Assembly: GCA_017577615.1 (NCBI GenBank)
Contig: PKRE01000004.1
Coordinates: forward strand, 248,001-312,000
Origin: Gammaproteobacteria bacterium
GTDB lineage: Bacteria > Pseudomonadota > Gammaproteobacteria > Steroidobacterales > Steroidobacteraceae
Length of the DNA stretch: 64,000 nucleotides
Reading direction: 5' to 3'
Under the pieces are notes generated by a model, which saw only the letters and a list, made by a program, of their open reading frames with translations, did not search any database and was not told the DNA's origin. The translations under genes and the position numbers were made by a program. Of the stretch, positions 44,285-52,346 are shown one piece after another (the first letter of the stretch is position 1; each line of letters begins with the position of its first letter).

Positions 44285-45244
44285 ATGTCTCTCCTCATCT
44301 GGATTGCTTTTCTCGTGCTCTTCGTCGGCGTGCTGGCGTTCGATCTGGGCGTTCTGCACCGCGAATCGCGCGAGATGAGCGTGCGCCAGGCGCTCGGCTG
44401 GACGACGGTGTGGGTTGCCACGGCGTTGTCCTTCAGCGGTCTGGTGTACGGTGTGTACGAGCATCATTGGCTCGGCTGGCGCACCGACGACAACACGTTG
44501 TCGGGCGCCGAGGCGATGATCCAATACATCACTGGCTATCTGCTCGAGTGGTCGCTCTCCGTCGACAATATCTTCGTGATCGCGGTCATCTTCACCTTCA
44601 TGAAGATCCCGCCGCGCTTCCAGTATCGCGTGCTCTTCTGGGGCATCGTCGGGGCGATCGTGCTGCGCGGCGCGATGATCGCGATGGGTGCCGCGCTCAT
44701 TCACGCGTTCGATTGGATGTTCTACGTGTTCGGCGGCATTCTGCTGCTATCGGCAGCGCGGATGCTGAAGGACGACGAGCAGTTCGATCCCAGCAACAGC
44801 GTGCTCGTTCGTCTGGCGCGGCGGGTGTACCCGGTGACGGATCGCTTGGACGGCGAGCGCTTCTTCACGATCAAGAACGGCAAACGCGCTGCCACGCCGC
44901 TGTTCGTGACGTTGCTGCTGGTCGATTTCGCAGACGTGGTATTCGCGGTCGATTCGATCCCGGCGATCTTCGCGGTGACCCAGGATCCGTTCATCGTCTT
45001 CACGTCGAATGCGTTCGCGATTCTCGGTCTGCGATCACTGTACTTTGCGATCGCAGGGCTCATGGTGATGTTCAGGTACCTCAAGTTCAGTCTGATCTTC
45101 ATCCTGGCCTTCGTTGGCGTGAAGATGATGCTGCACCACCACGTGACGATTCCGCATCTGGTGTCGCTCGGCGTGATCGTCGGCTTCCTGGCGATCGGCA
45201 TCGTGGCCTCGTTGGTGACGTCGCGGCGCGAGCACTCGAGCTAG
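44285..45244 (+). CDS. TerC family membrane protein (Alx-like)
   Basis: 319 residues, about nine transmembrane helices. The conserved acidic motifs are LEWSLSVDNIFVIAVIF and VDFADVVFAVDSIPAIFAVT. Length and motif spacing match the longer TerC/Alx subgroup, implicated in manganese export and metal supply to exported enzymes. The leader is a C-rich heptad array without Shine-Dalgarno. A second, shorter TerC gene follows. Confidence 0.9.
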   Translation: MSLLIWIAFLVLFVGVLAFDLGVLHRESREMSVRQALGWTTVWVATALSFSGLVYGVYEHHWLGWRTDDNTLSGAEAMIQYITGYLLEWSLSVDNIFVIAVIFTFMKIPPRFQYRVLFWGIVGAIVLRGAMIAMGAALIHAFDWMFYVFGGILLLSAARMLKDDEQFDPSNSVLVRLARRVYPVTDRLDGERFFTIKNGKRAATPLFVTLLLVDFADVVFAVDSIPAIFAVTQDPFIVFTSNAFAILGLRSLYFAIAGLMVMFRYLKFSLIFILAFVGVKMMLHHHVTIPHLVSLGVIVGFLAIGIVASLVTSRREHSS

Positions 45245-45306
45245 GCCGTTTCCGCAGGCACGATCGACAGCGCGGCTGAGGCACCGCGACAGTCCGGAGA
45301 CGTTCG

Positions 45307-46035
45307 ATGGAGCTACTGACCGACCCGCAGGTATGGCTGGCCTTCGTGACGTTGACGGCGCTCGAGATCGTGCTCGGCATCGACAACATCATTTTCATCT
45401 CCATCCTCGTCGGCCGCCTGCCGGAGCGGCAGCGTCCGCGCGGCCGCACCATCGGCCTGGCGCTGGCCATGCTCACGCGCATCCTGTTGCTGCTGTCCAT
45501 CACGTGGGTCATGGGCCTGTCGCAGGATTTGTTCTCCGTCTTCGGCAGCGGCGTGTCCGGGCGCGACCTCATTCTCATCGGCGGCGGCTTGTTCCTGCTC
45601 GCCAAGAGCACGATGGAGATTCACCACAGCCTGGAAGGCGCGAAACAGCCTCCGGACGTCGTCAAGGCGAAGGCGACGTTCTTGGGCGTGATCACTCAGA
45701 TCGCCATCATCGACATCGTGTTCTCGTTGGACTCGGTGATCACCGCCGTGGGCATGGCAGAGCACGTCGAGGTGATGATCGCAGCGGTGGTCGCCGCCGT
45801 GATCGTCATGATGTTCATGGCCGGACCGATCAGCAACTTCGTCGATCGTCACCCGACGATCAAGATGCTCGCTCTGTCGTTCCTGATCCTGATCGGGGTG
45901 GCGCTGATCGGCGAGGGCTTCGAGCTGCACATTCCGAAGGGCTACATCTACTTCGCAATGGCATTCTCGGTCTCGGTCGAATTCCTCAACATGAGGATGA
46001 GGAAAAGTAGGGAACAGGAAACAGGGAATAGCTAG
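45307..46035 (+). CDS. TerC family membrane protein, shorter paralogue, with repeat-derived C-terminus
   Basis: 242 residues, about seven helices. Motifs are LEIVLGIDNIIFISILVGRLP and IDIVFSLDSVITAVGM, the typical YoaE/YgdQ-type TerC domain. GGAG lies before ATG 45307. The last ten or so residues (RKSREQETGNS) are encoded by a GGGAACA-type heptad array, and the stop is inside it. The native protein probably ended near FLNMRMR. Confidence 0.9.
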   Translation: MELLTDPQVWLAFVTLTALEIVLGIDNIIFISILVGRLPERQRPRGRTIGLALAMLTRILLLLSITWVMGLSQDLFSVFGSGVSGRDLILIGGGLFLLAKSTMEIHHSLEGAKQPPDVVKAKATFLGVITQIAIIDIVFSLDSVITAVGMAEHVEVMIAAVVAAVIVMMFMAGPISNFVDRHPTIKMLALSFLILIGVALIGEGFELHIPKGYIYFAMAFSVSVEFLNMRMRKSREQETGNS

Positions 46036-46078
46036 GGAACAGAGGCCTCCCTGACACGAGACGTGTCCTCCCTGCCTC
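46001..46078. repeat. Heptad-repeat element covering the end of the second terC
   Basis: Heptads GGAAAAG TAGGGAA CAGGAAA CAGGGAA TAGCTAG GGAACAG (46001-46042) include the terC stop at 46033-46035. A C-rich part (CCTCCCT ... CCTCCCT) with a 6-bp stem hairpin GACACG-AGA-CGTGTC (46053-46067) follows, before the convergent permease gene. Confidence 0.75.
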
Positions 46079-46128
46079 GTTAGCGGTCTTCTTGCCGAAG
46101 GCTTGCCTGCCGCAGACTTCTCGCAGTC

Positions 46129-47652
46129 TCAGCTACGCCGCCGTGCAACCACGCTGCGAAGCACGCTGTCCGATGCCGAGCGCGCGAGCGCGCTGTGTCG
46201 CACGCCATACGCGAAGTAGACGCCGAATCCGATCAAGATCCACACGCTCATCCACTGCCAGTTGTCGGCGAACGCTTCGAAGAACAGCCACAGGCAGGCG
46301 AACGCACCGAGCGGGCACACGATGATGGCAGCTGGCACGCGGAAAGCGCGCGGCAGATCCGGGCGCGTGAATCGCAGCACGAGCACGCCGATACATACGG
46401 TCGAGAAGGCGAGCAGCGTGCCCATCGAGACGAGATCGCCGAGCACGCCAATCGGGAGGAGGCCGGCGAGCACGGTCGCCACGATGCCCACGAACGCGGT
46501 GCCGACGTGCGGCGTACGGTAGACCGGATGGACGCGACCGAAGCGCGGCGAGATGAGGCCGTCCTGCGCCATCGAGTAGAAGATGCGCGCTTGCCCCATG
46601 ATCATGACGAGAATGACCGAGCTCAAGCCGGCGACTGCACCGATCTCGACCACGGTCTTGAGCCACAGCAAGTCAGGATACGCTTCGAGCGCTGTGGCGA
46701 CCGGCTTGGGCGTGCCGAGCTCGGTATAGGGCAGCATGCCCGTCAGCACTGCGCATACCGACATATACAACAGCGTGCAGATGACGAGCGAGCCCAGGAT
46801 GCCGATCGGCATGGCACGTTGGGGATTCTTCGTTTCCTGTGCCGCGGTCGAGACCGCATCGAAGCCGATGTAGGCGAAGAACACGATCGAGGCTGCGCGG
46901 AGCACGCCACCAAGACCGAATTGGCCCTCCTCGGTGCGCGGCGGGATGAACGGATCCCAGTTGGCCACGTCGACATGCTGCAAGCCGAAGCCCAGGAACA
47001 GCAGGATCACCGCCAGCTTGATCGCGACGATGACCGTGTTCGCAAACGCTGATTGGGTGATCCCTCGGTAGCAAAGCGCGGCCACGCCGATCACGATGGC
47101 GATCGCGGGCACATTGGCGATCGCGCCGGTCCAAACGAGCCGACCGTTGGAATAGGCGAGCGGCGCGGTGGAGAGCGCTTCCGGCAACGCGAGCTGAATG
47201 CCGATGGCATCGCCGATCGTGCCCAAGAGGCCATTCATGTAACCCGACCAGCCCACGGCGACGGTCGCGGCTGCGAACAGGTATTCGAGAATCAGGTTCC
47301 AGCCGATGAACCAGGCGACGATTTCTCCGAGGGTCGCATAAGAGTAGGAGTAGGCGCTGCCCGAGACCGGCAGCATCGCGGCGAACTCCGCGTAGCACAG
47401 GCCCGCCAAGGCGCATGCGAAGCCGGCGATCACGAAGCTCAACATCACGGCGGGTCCCGCATAGTTGGCAGCGGCTTGACCAGTCAACACGAAGATGCCA
47501 GCGCCGATGATGGCGCCGATGCCGAGCAGGACGAGGTGACGAGCAGTCAATACTCGCCTGAGCGAGACCTCACCATGCAGGCTGCCTTCGACGGGTTCGC
47601 CCGCATCGACATGCGGGGCGGCAGTCACCGGCTTCGTTCTAAATACACTCAC
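46129..47652 (-). CDS. APC-superfamily amino acid permease (cationic amino acid transporter type)
   Basis: 507 residues, 12 or more transmembrane helices. Signature stretches are LVLLGIGAIIGAGIFVLTGQ (helix 1, GAGIF), AGLCYAEFAAMLPVSGSAYSY and FFAYIGFDAVSTAAQE. These resemble CAT/YhdG-type transporters. Substrate unknown. The start is GTG 47652 with a strong GGGAGG site. The 173-bp gap to suhB shows only weak G-rich and C-rich traces. Confidence 0.9.
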   Translation of the reverse strand: MSVFRTKPVTAAPHVDAGEPVEGSLHGEVSLRRVLTARHLVLLGIGAIIGAGIFVLTGQAAANYAGPAVMLSFVIAGFACALAGLCYAEFAAMLPVSGSAYSYSYATLGEIVAWFIGWNLILEYLFAAATVAVGWSGYMNGLLGTIGDAIGIQLALPEALSTAPLAYSNGRLVWTGAIANVPAIAIVIGVAALCYRGITQSAFANTVIVAIKLAVILLFLGFGLQHVDVANWDPFIPPRTEEGQFGLGGVLRAASIVFFAYIGFDAVSTAAQETKNPQRAMPIGILGSLVICTLLYMSVCAVLTGMLPYTELGTPKPVATALEAYPDLLWLKTVVEIGAVAGLSSVILVMIMGQARIFYSMAQDGLISPRFGRVHPVYRTPHVGTAFVGIVATVLAGLLPIGVLGDLVSMGTLLAFSTVCIGVLVLRFTRPDLPRAFRVPAAIIVCPLGAFACLWLFFEAFADNWQWMSVWILIGFGVYFAYGVRHSALARSASDSVLRSVVARRRS

Positions 47653-47825
47653 GCGTTGATCCCTCCCGTCTGCCGCTTCGGATATTCCTACGGCATTGTT
47701 CTACTGGCGGCGACTGTACAGAACGGTTTCGCGAAAATCGAGGCGTGACCGCGGAGGAGGGCTCGGCTGGCCGTGGCATGAGGTCCGTCTTATGTCACTC
47801 CATCCACCCTCGTCGCACCTGCCGC

Positions 47826-48626
47826 TCAAGCGTCGCGCAGCTCTTCCGGCACGTAGGGCCGCAGGATCTCCAGCAGCGCAGCGTACACCTTGGGCGTGCC
47901 CGCGACGATGTGTCCCTTCTGCTTGTACTCACCGCCCGTGAGCGTGCCGACCATTCCGCCTGCTTCCGTGATGAGCAGCGTGCCTGCGGCGGTATCCCAG
48001 GGCGACAGGCCCAGCTCCCAGAACCCATCGAGACGGCCTGCTGCGACATAGGCCAGATCGAGCGCGGCCGAGCCCGCACGACGAATGCCGGCGGTCTGTT
48101 GCGTGACGGCCTTGAACATCTCCATGTAGCTGTCGAGCCAATGCAGGTTCGAGCGATAAGGAAACCCCGTGCCGATGAGCGCTCGTTCCAGGCTGACATG
48201 TCCGCTCACGCGAATGCGCCTGCCGTCAAGGAGCGCGCCTTCGCCACGCGAAGCGGTGAACAGTTCCTGACGCAGCGGATCGTAAACCACGCCGTGCTCC
48301 ATGCGGCCGCGACGCTGCACGCCGATGGAGACCGCGAACTGAGGAAAGCCGTGCACGTAGTTGGTGGTGCCATCGAGCGGATCGATGATCCAAACGAACT
48401 CGGCGTCGCCGCTTTGACCGCTCTCTTCCGCCAGGAACGCATGATCGGGGTAATGTTTGCGGACGGTCTCGATGATCTCCCGCTCCGCGAGCATGTCGAT
48501 CTCGGTGACGAAATCGTTCTGGCCCTTCGCGCGCACATCCAGTCGATGCGCTCGATTCATGCCGCGAACGATGACTTCTCCAGCCCGCCGTGCGGCGCGA
48601 ATGGCGATGTTCAGCAACGGTTGCAT
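47826..48626 (-). CDS. suhB: Inositol-1-monophosphatase SuhB
   Basis: 266 residues. Metal-binding motifs are in AEESGQSGDAEFVWIIDPLDGTTNY (split as EE and DPLDGTTNY) and in LSPWDTAAGTLLITEAGG. In E. coli SuhB also joins rRNA antitermination complexes. It is divergent from trmJ, as in many relatives. Confidence 0.95.
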   Translation of the reverse strand: MQPLLNIAIRAARRAGEVIVRGMNRAHRLDVRAKGQNDFVTEIDMLAEREIIETVRKHYPDHAFLAEESGQSGDAEFVWIIDPLDGTTNYVHGFPQFAVSIGVQRRGRMEHGVVYDPLRQELFTASRGEGALLDGRRIRVSGHVSLERALIGTGFPYRSNLHWLDSYMEMFKAVTQQTAGIRRAGSAALDLAYVAAGRLDGFWELGLSPWDTAAGTLLITEAGGMVGTLTGGEYKQKGHIVAGTPKVYAALLEILRPYVPEELRDA

Positions 48627-48739
48627 GCGTACAGATCCTCGGACAATGCGTGCGGAAAGGGTTTAAAGAGCAGCCGCGAATGCGGCAGGAGACGGGTAGA
48701 ATACCAGCATGTGCGCCGCTCACGCCCATTCACGGCTTC

Positions 48740-49474
48740 ATGTCCACTCGAATCGTTCTCGTAGACACACAGCACCCTGGTAACATCGGGGCGAGTGCGC
48801 GCGCAATGAAGAACATGGGGCTGCGCGAGCTGTACCTCGTGCGTCCCAAGTGTTTCCCGGATCCCGACGCCTTTGCGCGCGCATCGGGCGCCGACGACAT
48901 CTTGGAGCGGGCGCGCATCTGTCACACGCTCGATGAAGCGATCGCCGAGTGCGGGCTGGTCGTGGGCACGAGCGCACGCCAGCGCCATCTTCCTTGGCAG
49001 ATCGTCGAGCCGCGCGAGTGCGCAGCGCGAATCGCCCAGGAGATTCAGACCGGCCACGTGGCGATCGTGTTCGGCTCGGAGCGCTACGGGCTCACGAACG
49101 AGGAGCTCACTCGCTGCAACATGCTGGTGACGATCCCGACGAGCGCCGAGTACAGCTCGCTGAATCTTGCGATGGCCGTGCAGGTGATCGCTTACGAGAT
49201 CTGGCTGGCGACGCGGCCTGGTGCGCCGCAGCCGCCGCCGCGTGACGTGCCGCTGGCAACGGCCGAGGAGATGACGCGTTTCTACGCGCATCTGGAGGAG
49301 GTGCTGGAGCTGATCGAGTTCCGCGATCGCACCGGTCGAGGGCACCTCATGACGCGTATCCGCCGCTTGTTCAATCGCGCCAACTTGGATCAGAACGAGG
49401 TGAACATACTGCGCGGCATTCTCACGGCGGTGCAGGCACGCCGCCGTCCGGCGGGTAAACCGGTGGCACGATGA
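48740..49474 (+). CDS. trmJ: tRNA (cytidine/uridine-32-2'-O)-methyltransferase TrmJ
   Basis: SPOUT-class methyltransferase, 244 residues. HPGNIGASARAMKNMG is the N-terminal signature. The knot is formed by VAIVFGSERYGLTNEEL and YSSLNLAMAVQVIAYEI. The C-terminal extension (LFNRANLDQNEVNILRGIL) is typical of TrmJ. ATG 48740 is used; upstream in-frame residues are not family-like. Its stop overlaps the iscS start by 4 bases. Confidence 0.94.
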   Translation: MSTRIVLVDTQHPGNIGASARAMKNMGLRELYLVRPKCFPDPDAFARASGADDILERARICHTLDEAIAECGLVVGTSARQRHLPWQIVEPRECAARIAQEIQTGHVAIVFGSERYGLTNEELTRCNMLVTIPTSAEYSSLNLAMAVQVIAYEIWLATRPGAPQPPPRDVPLATAEEMTRFYAHLEEVLELIEFRDRTGRGHLMTRIRRLFNRANLDQNEVNILRGILTAVQARRRPAGKPVAR

Positions 49475-50649
49475 GCGCGGACTTACCCATCTACTTGGAT
49501 TACGCGGCGACCACCCCTCTCGATCCACGTGTCGCCGAGGCAATGATCGAATGCCTGCAGGATCGCGCGCTGCAGGGCAATCCTTCCTCCATGGGGCACG
49601 CCTATGGTCGGCTCGCCCGGGCGCGCATCGAGCAAGCGCGCGCGCAAGTGGCGGCTGCAATCGGCGCACGTCCCGAATGCATCGTGTGGACATCCGGCGC
49701 GACGGAATCGAACAACCTCGCGCTCTTCGGCGCTGCGCGTTTCAACGCCGATCGCGGCCGACACATTGTCTCCTCGCGGACTGAGCACAAGGCCGTGCTC
49801 GATCCGCTCAAGCAGCTCGAGCGCGAGGGATTCTCCGTCACGTATCTGAAGCCGAACGCCGACGGCATCGTGACGCCCGAGCAGGTGCAGGAGGCGCTGC
49901 GTCCCGACACCCAGCTCGTCTCGCTCATGCACGTCAACAACGAGATCGGTGTCATCCAAGACATCGGAGCTGTGGGTCGCATCTGCCGCGAGAAGGGCAT
50001 TCTCTTTCACGTCGACGCCGCCCAGAGCATCGGCAAGGTGCCGGTCGACGTTGAGGAGATGTGCATCGACTTACTGTCCGTCACTGCGCACAAGAGCTAC
50101 GGCCCGAAGGGAATCGGAGCGCTCTACATACGCCGCACGCCGCCTGTGGGACTGCGTCCGCTGCTGTTCGGGGGCGGGCAGGAGCTCGGGCTGCGCTCAG
50201 GAACATTGCCGACACCACAGATCGTCGGCATGGGCCTGGCGTTCGAGATTGCCGAGCGCGAGCGCGCAGCCGATGTCGCACGGATTACACGCTTGCGCGA
50301 GCGTCTCTGGGCGGGTCTGTCGACGCTCGATGGCGTCGAGCTCAACGGGCATCCCGAGCGCCGCGTGTGCAGCGTGCTCAACGTGAGCTTCCACGGCGTG
50401 GAGGGAGAGAGCCTGCTGTACGCGCTCGGCAACATTGCGGTATCTGCCGGCTCGGCTTGCGCCTCGGCGTCGGAGACGCCGTCGTATGTCTTGCGTGCGC
50501 TGGGGCGCAGCGACGAGGTCGCACAAAGCTCGCTGCGCTTCAGTCTCGGCCGGTTCACCACCGAGGAGGAAATCGATGCGGCGATCGCAGTGGTGAGGCG
50601 CGAGGTCGAGCGTCTGCGCGCGTTAGCGCCGGCGGGACGGGCCGAGTAG
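49471..50649 (+). CDS. iscS: Cysteine desulfurase
   Basis: 392-residue PLP enzyme that takes sulfur from cysteine for Fe-S clusters and tRNA thiolation. IYLDYAATTPLDPRV opens the protein, SVTAHKSYGPKGIGALYI holds the PLP lysine, and the flexible loop SAGSACASAS holds the catalytic cysteine. Start ATG overlaps the trmJ stop (ATGA). It heads a reduced isc cluster: no iscR, hscA, hscB or fdx follows. Confidence 0.95.
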   Translation: MSADLPIYLDYAATTPLDPRVAEAMIECLQDRALQGNPSSMGHAYGRLARARIEQARAQVAAAIGARPECIVWTSGATESNNLALFGAARFNADRGRHIVSSRTEHKAVLDPLKQLEREGFSVTYLKPNADGIVTPEQVQEALRPDTQLVSLMHVNNEIGVIQDIGAVGRICREKGILFHVDAAQSIGKVPVDVEEMCIDLLSVTAHKSYGPKGIGALYIRRTPPVGLRPLLFGGGQELGLRSGTLPTPQIVGMGLAFEIAERERAADVARITRLRERLWAGLSTLDGVELNGHPERRVCSVLNVSFHGVEGESLLYALGNIAVSAGSACASASETPSYVLRALGRSDEVAQSSLRFSLGRFTTEEEIDAAIAVVRREVERLRALAPAGRAE

Positions 50650-50659
50650 GGCGAGACCC

Positions 50660-51052
50660 GTGAAGTACTCCTCGCTGGTGCAAAGCCACTTCTTCGCCCC
50701 GCGCAACGTCGGACGCTTGCAGCCGGCTCCCGATGTGCTCGAGGTGCGGCGCGGCTCGAAGGCGCAAGGCATCGAGGTCGTCCTGAGCGCCCGCATCGAG
50801 GGCGATCGGATCGCGACGCTACAGCAGCTCGTCTACGGTTGCCCTCATTCGATTGCCGCGACATCGTGGCTCACCGAAAGGTTGCTCGGCGCGAGCGCCA
50901 GCGAGCTCGCCACCTGGAGCTGGCGCGAGGCGGCCGATGTGCTCGAGGTACCAGCCGAGAAATGGGGTCGGCTGCTCGTGCTGGAGGATGCGGTGCGCGC
51001 GCTTGCGAAAGCATGGCACGATCGGTCATCGAGTCATGCACAAACGGCATGA
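50660..51052 (+). CDS. Degenerate IscU/NifU-like scaffold protein with a single cysteine
   Basis: 130 residues from GTG 50660, ten bases after iscS. The fold family is recognisable from YSSLVQSHFFAPRNVGRL and VYGCPHSIAATSWLTERLLG, the latter aligning with the second cluster-ligand region of IscU. Of the three ligand cysteines only this one (Cys61) remains. The first site reads VRRGSKAQGIE, and the third (usually HCS) reads GRLLVLED. Cluster assembly as in IscU seems unlikely; a sulfur acceptor, adaptor or regulator of IscS is possible. Confidence 0.75.
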   Translation: MKYSSLVQSHFFAPRNVGRLQPAPDVLEVRRGSKAQGIEVVLSARIEGDRIATLQQLVYGCPHSIAATSWLTERLLGASASELATWSWREAADVLEVPAEKWGRLLVLEDAVRALAKAWHDRSSSHAQTA

Positions 51053-51131
51053 TCCCGCCCTTGACTCGCGCACTTCCCGCCGCAATTCTGGTCAAAGTTT
51101 GAACAGGCTTTCAGGAGGGCCAGAGCTGTCA

Positions 51132-51455
51132 ATGTCGATCTCACTGACTCCCGCTGCTGCCGATCGCGTCCGTACGTTTCTAGGCCGTCGAGGCCACGGC
51201 CTCGGGTTGCGCGTCGGTGTGAAGAAGACCGGTTGCTCGGGCTTCGCCTACGTCGTGAATTACGCCGACGAGATTGGCTCGAATGACCTGGTGTTCGAGG
51301 ATCAAGGGGTGAAGGTCGTCGTCGATCGCGACAGCTTCGAGCTGATCAAGGGCACCCAGATCGATTTCGTGAAGGAAGGCCTCAACGAGGCATTTCGCTT
51401 CCGCAACCCGAACGTGAAAGGAGAATGCGGATGCGGCGAGAGCTTCACTGTCTGA
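51132..51455 (+). CDS. iscA: Iron-sulfur cluster assembly/carrier protein IscA
   Basis: 107-residue A-type carrier. The three ligand cysteines are present: Cys35 in KKTGCSGFAY and Cys99/Cys101 in GECGCGESFTV. AGGAGGG lies about 12 bases before ATG 51132. It follows the degenerate scaffold gene and completes the short isc unit. Confidence 0.94.
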   Translation: MSISLTPAAADRVRTFLGRRGHGLGLRVGVKKTGCSGFAYVVNYADEIGSNDLVFEDQGVKVVVDRDSFELIKGTQIDFVKEGLNEAFRFRNPNVKGECGCGESFTV

Positions 51456-51798
51456 GCGACGGCGCCAGGCGGTAGACGAGCGAGACGTTTTTCTTTCTGA
51501 CGGCCGAGGCCTACGGCCTTTTGTCGGTGTCATGGCCGGCGCGCCGTTTGCCGCTGAAGGTCGCCGCGGGTAGACTGCGCGCGCGCAAGCGGTTGGCCTG
51601 GCGCACTGAAAGCCATCGAGCCGAGCGCACGCTCGAGTATACTTCTGGTTTTAGATCCAAGTCGCTGATTGCGCAGGAATTTTTGAGTGGCTGACGGCGG
51701 AGCGGCGGTGCGGCGAAGACGCCCCCGGCCGCGGAGCGTGCGTCAGCCTGCGTCTATTGTTTGTTTCCAGTGTTTCATTAGTCGAGGTCCGAAAGCCC
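51456..51798. other. 343-bp non-coding gap between iscA and ndk
   Basis: It contains the hairpin at 51502-51522, a possible -10 TATACT near 51638 (CTCGAGTATACTTC) without a clear -35, and otherwise only GC-rich sequence. I see no ORF with coding character and no tRNA or riboswitch. Confidence 0.6.
51502..51522 (+). terminator. Probable intrinsic terminator of the isc unit
   Basis: GGCCG (51502-51506) pairs with CGGCC (51514-51518); alternatively AGGCC-TAC-GGCCT forms. TTTT follows at 51519-51522. It is placed 47 bases after iscA. Confidence 0.5.
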
Positions 51799-52230
51799 AT
51801 GGCGTTAGAGCGCACCCTTTCCATCATCAAGCCAGACGGCGTACAGAAGAATCTGATCGGTGAGATCTATCGACGCTTCGAGCAGGCGGGCCTTCGGATC
51901 ATCGCAGCACGCATGATGCACCTCACGCAGGCGCAAGCCGAAGGATTCTACGCGGTCCATCGCGAGCGTCCCTTCTTCAAGGATCTGGTGAAGTACATGA
52001 CCTCGGGCCCGGTCATGATACAAGTCCTCGAGGGCGAGAACGCCGTGGCCAAGAACCGCGAGCTCATGGGCGCAACCGACCCGAAGAAGGCCGAGAAGGG
52101 CACGATCCGAGCCGACTTCGCGACGAGCATCGAAGAGAACGTCGTGCATGGCTCGGACAGCGTGGAGAATGCCAATATCGAGATCGCGTACTTTTTCGCG
52201 ACTGCGGATCTGTGTCCGCGGACGCGCTAG
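51799..52230 (+). CDS. ndk: Nucleoside diphosphate kinase
   Basis: 143 residues. ERTLSIIKPDGVQKNLIG and the phospho-histidine in ENVVHGSDS define the family. Balances NTP pools by ping-pong phosphate transfer. ATG 51799 gives the canonical MALERTLSIIKPD start; GAGG lies upstream. Confidence 0.97.
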   Translation: MALERTLSIIKPDGVQKNLIGEIYRRFEQAGLRIIAARMMHLTQAQAEGFYAVHRERPFFKDLVKYMTSGPVMIQVLEGENAVAKNRELMGATDPKKAEKGTIRADFATSIEENVVHGSDSVENANIEIAYFFATADLCPRTR

Positions 52231-52346
52231 GTTAGTTTGGCACAGGGGGAGGGGCGAGCGAGATCCGCAAGAGCGCAGCCGCTGATGCGATCGCCGACGA
52301 TGCGCTTCCCCATCTCCCCGGTTCCTGCTCAGTCGCGCGTGCAACC

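Noticed and set aside
51600..51660. Strong ndk promoter at TATACT near 51638
   Set aside because: No acceptable -35 at 16-18 bases; noted only within the gap description.
52231..52346. Heptad element between ndk and rlmN
   Set aside because: There are G-rich (GGCACAGGGGGAGGGG) and C-rich (CCCCATCTCCCCGG) stretches in the expected order, but the heptad register is too poor to call.
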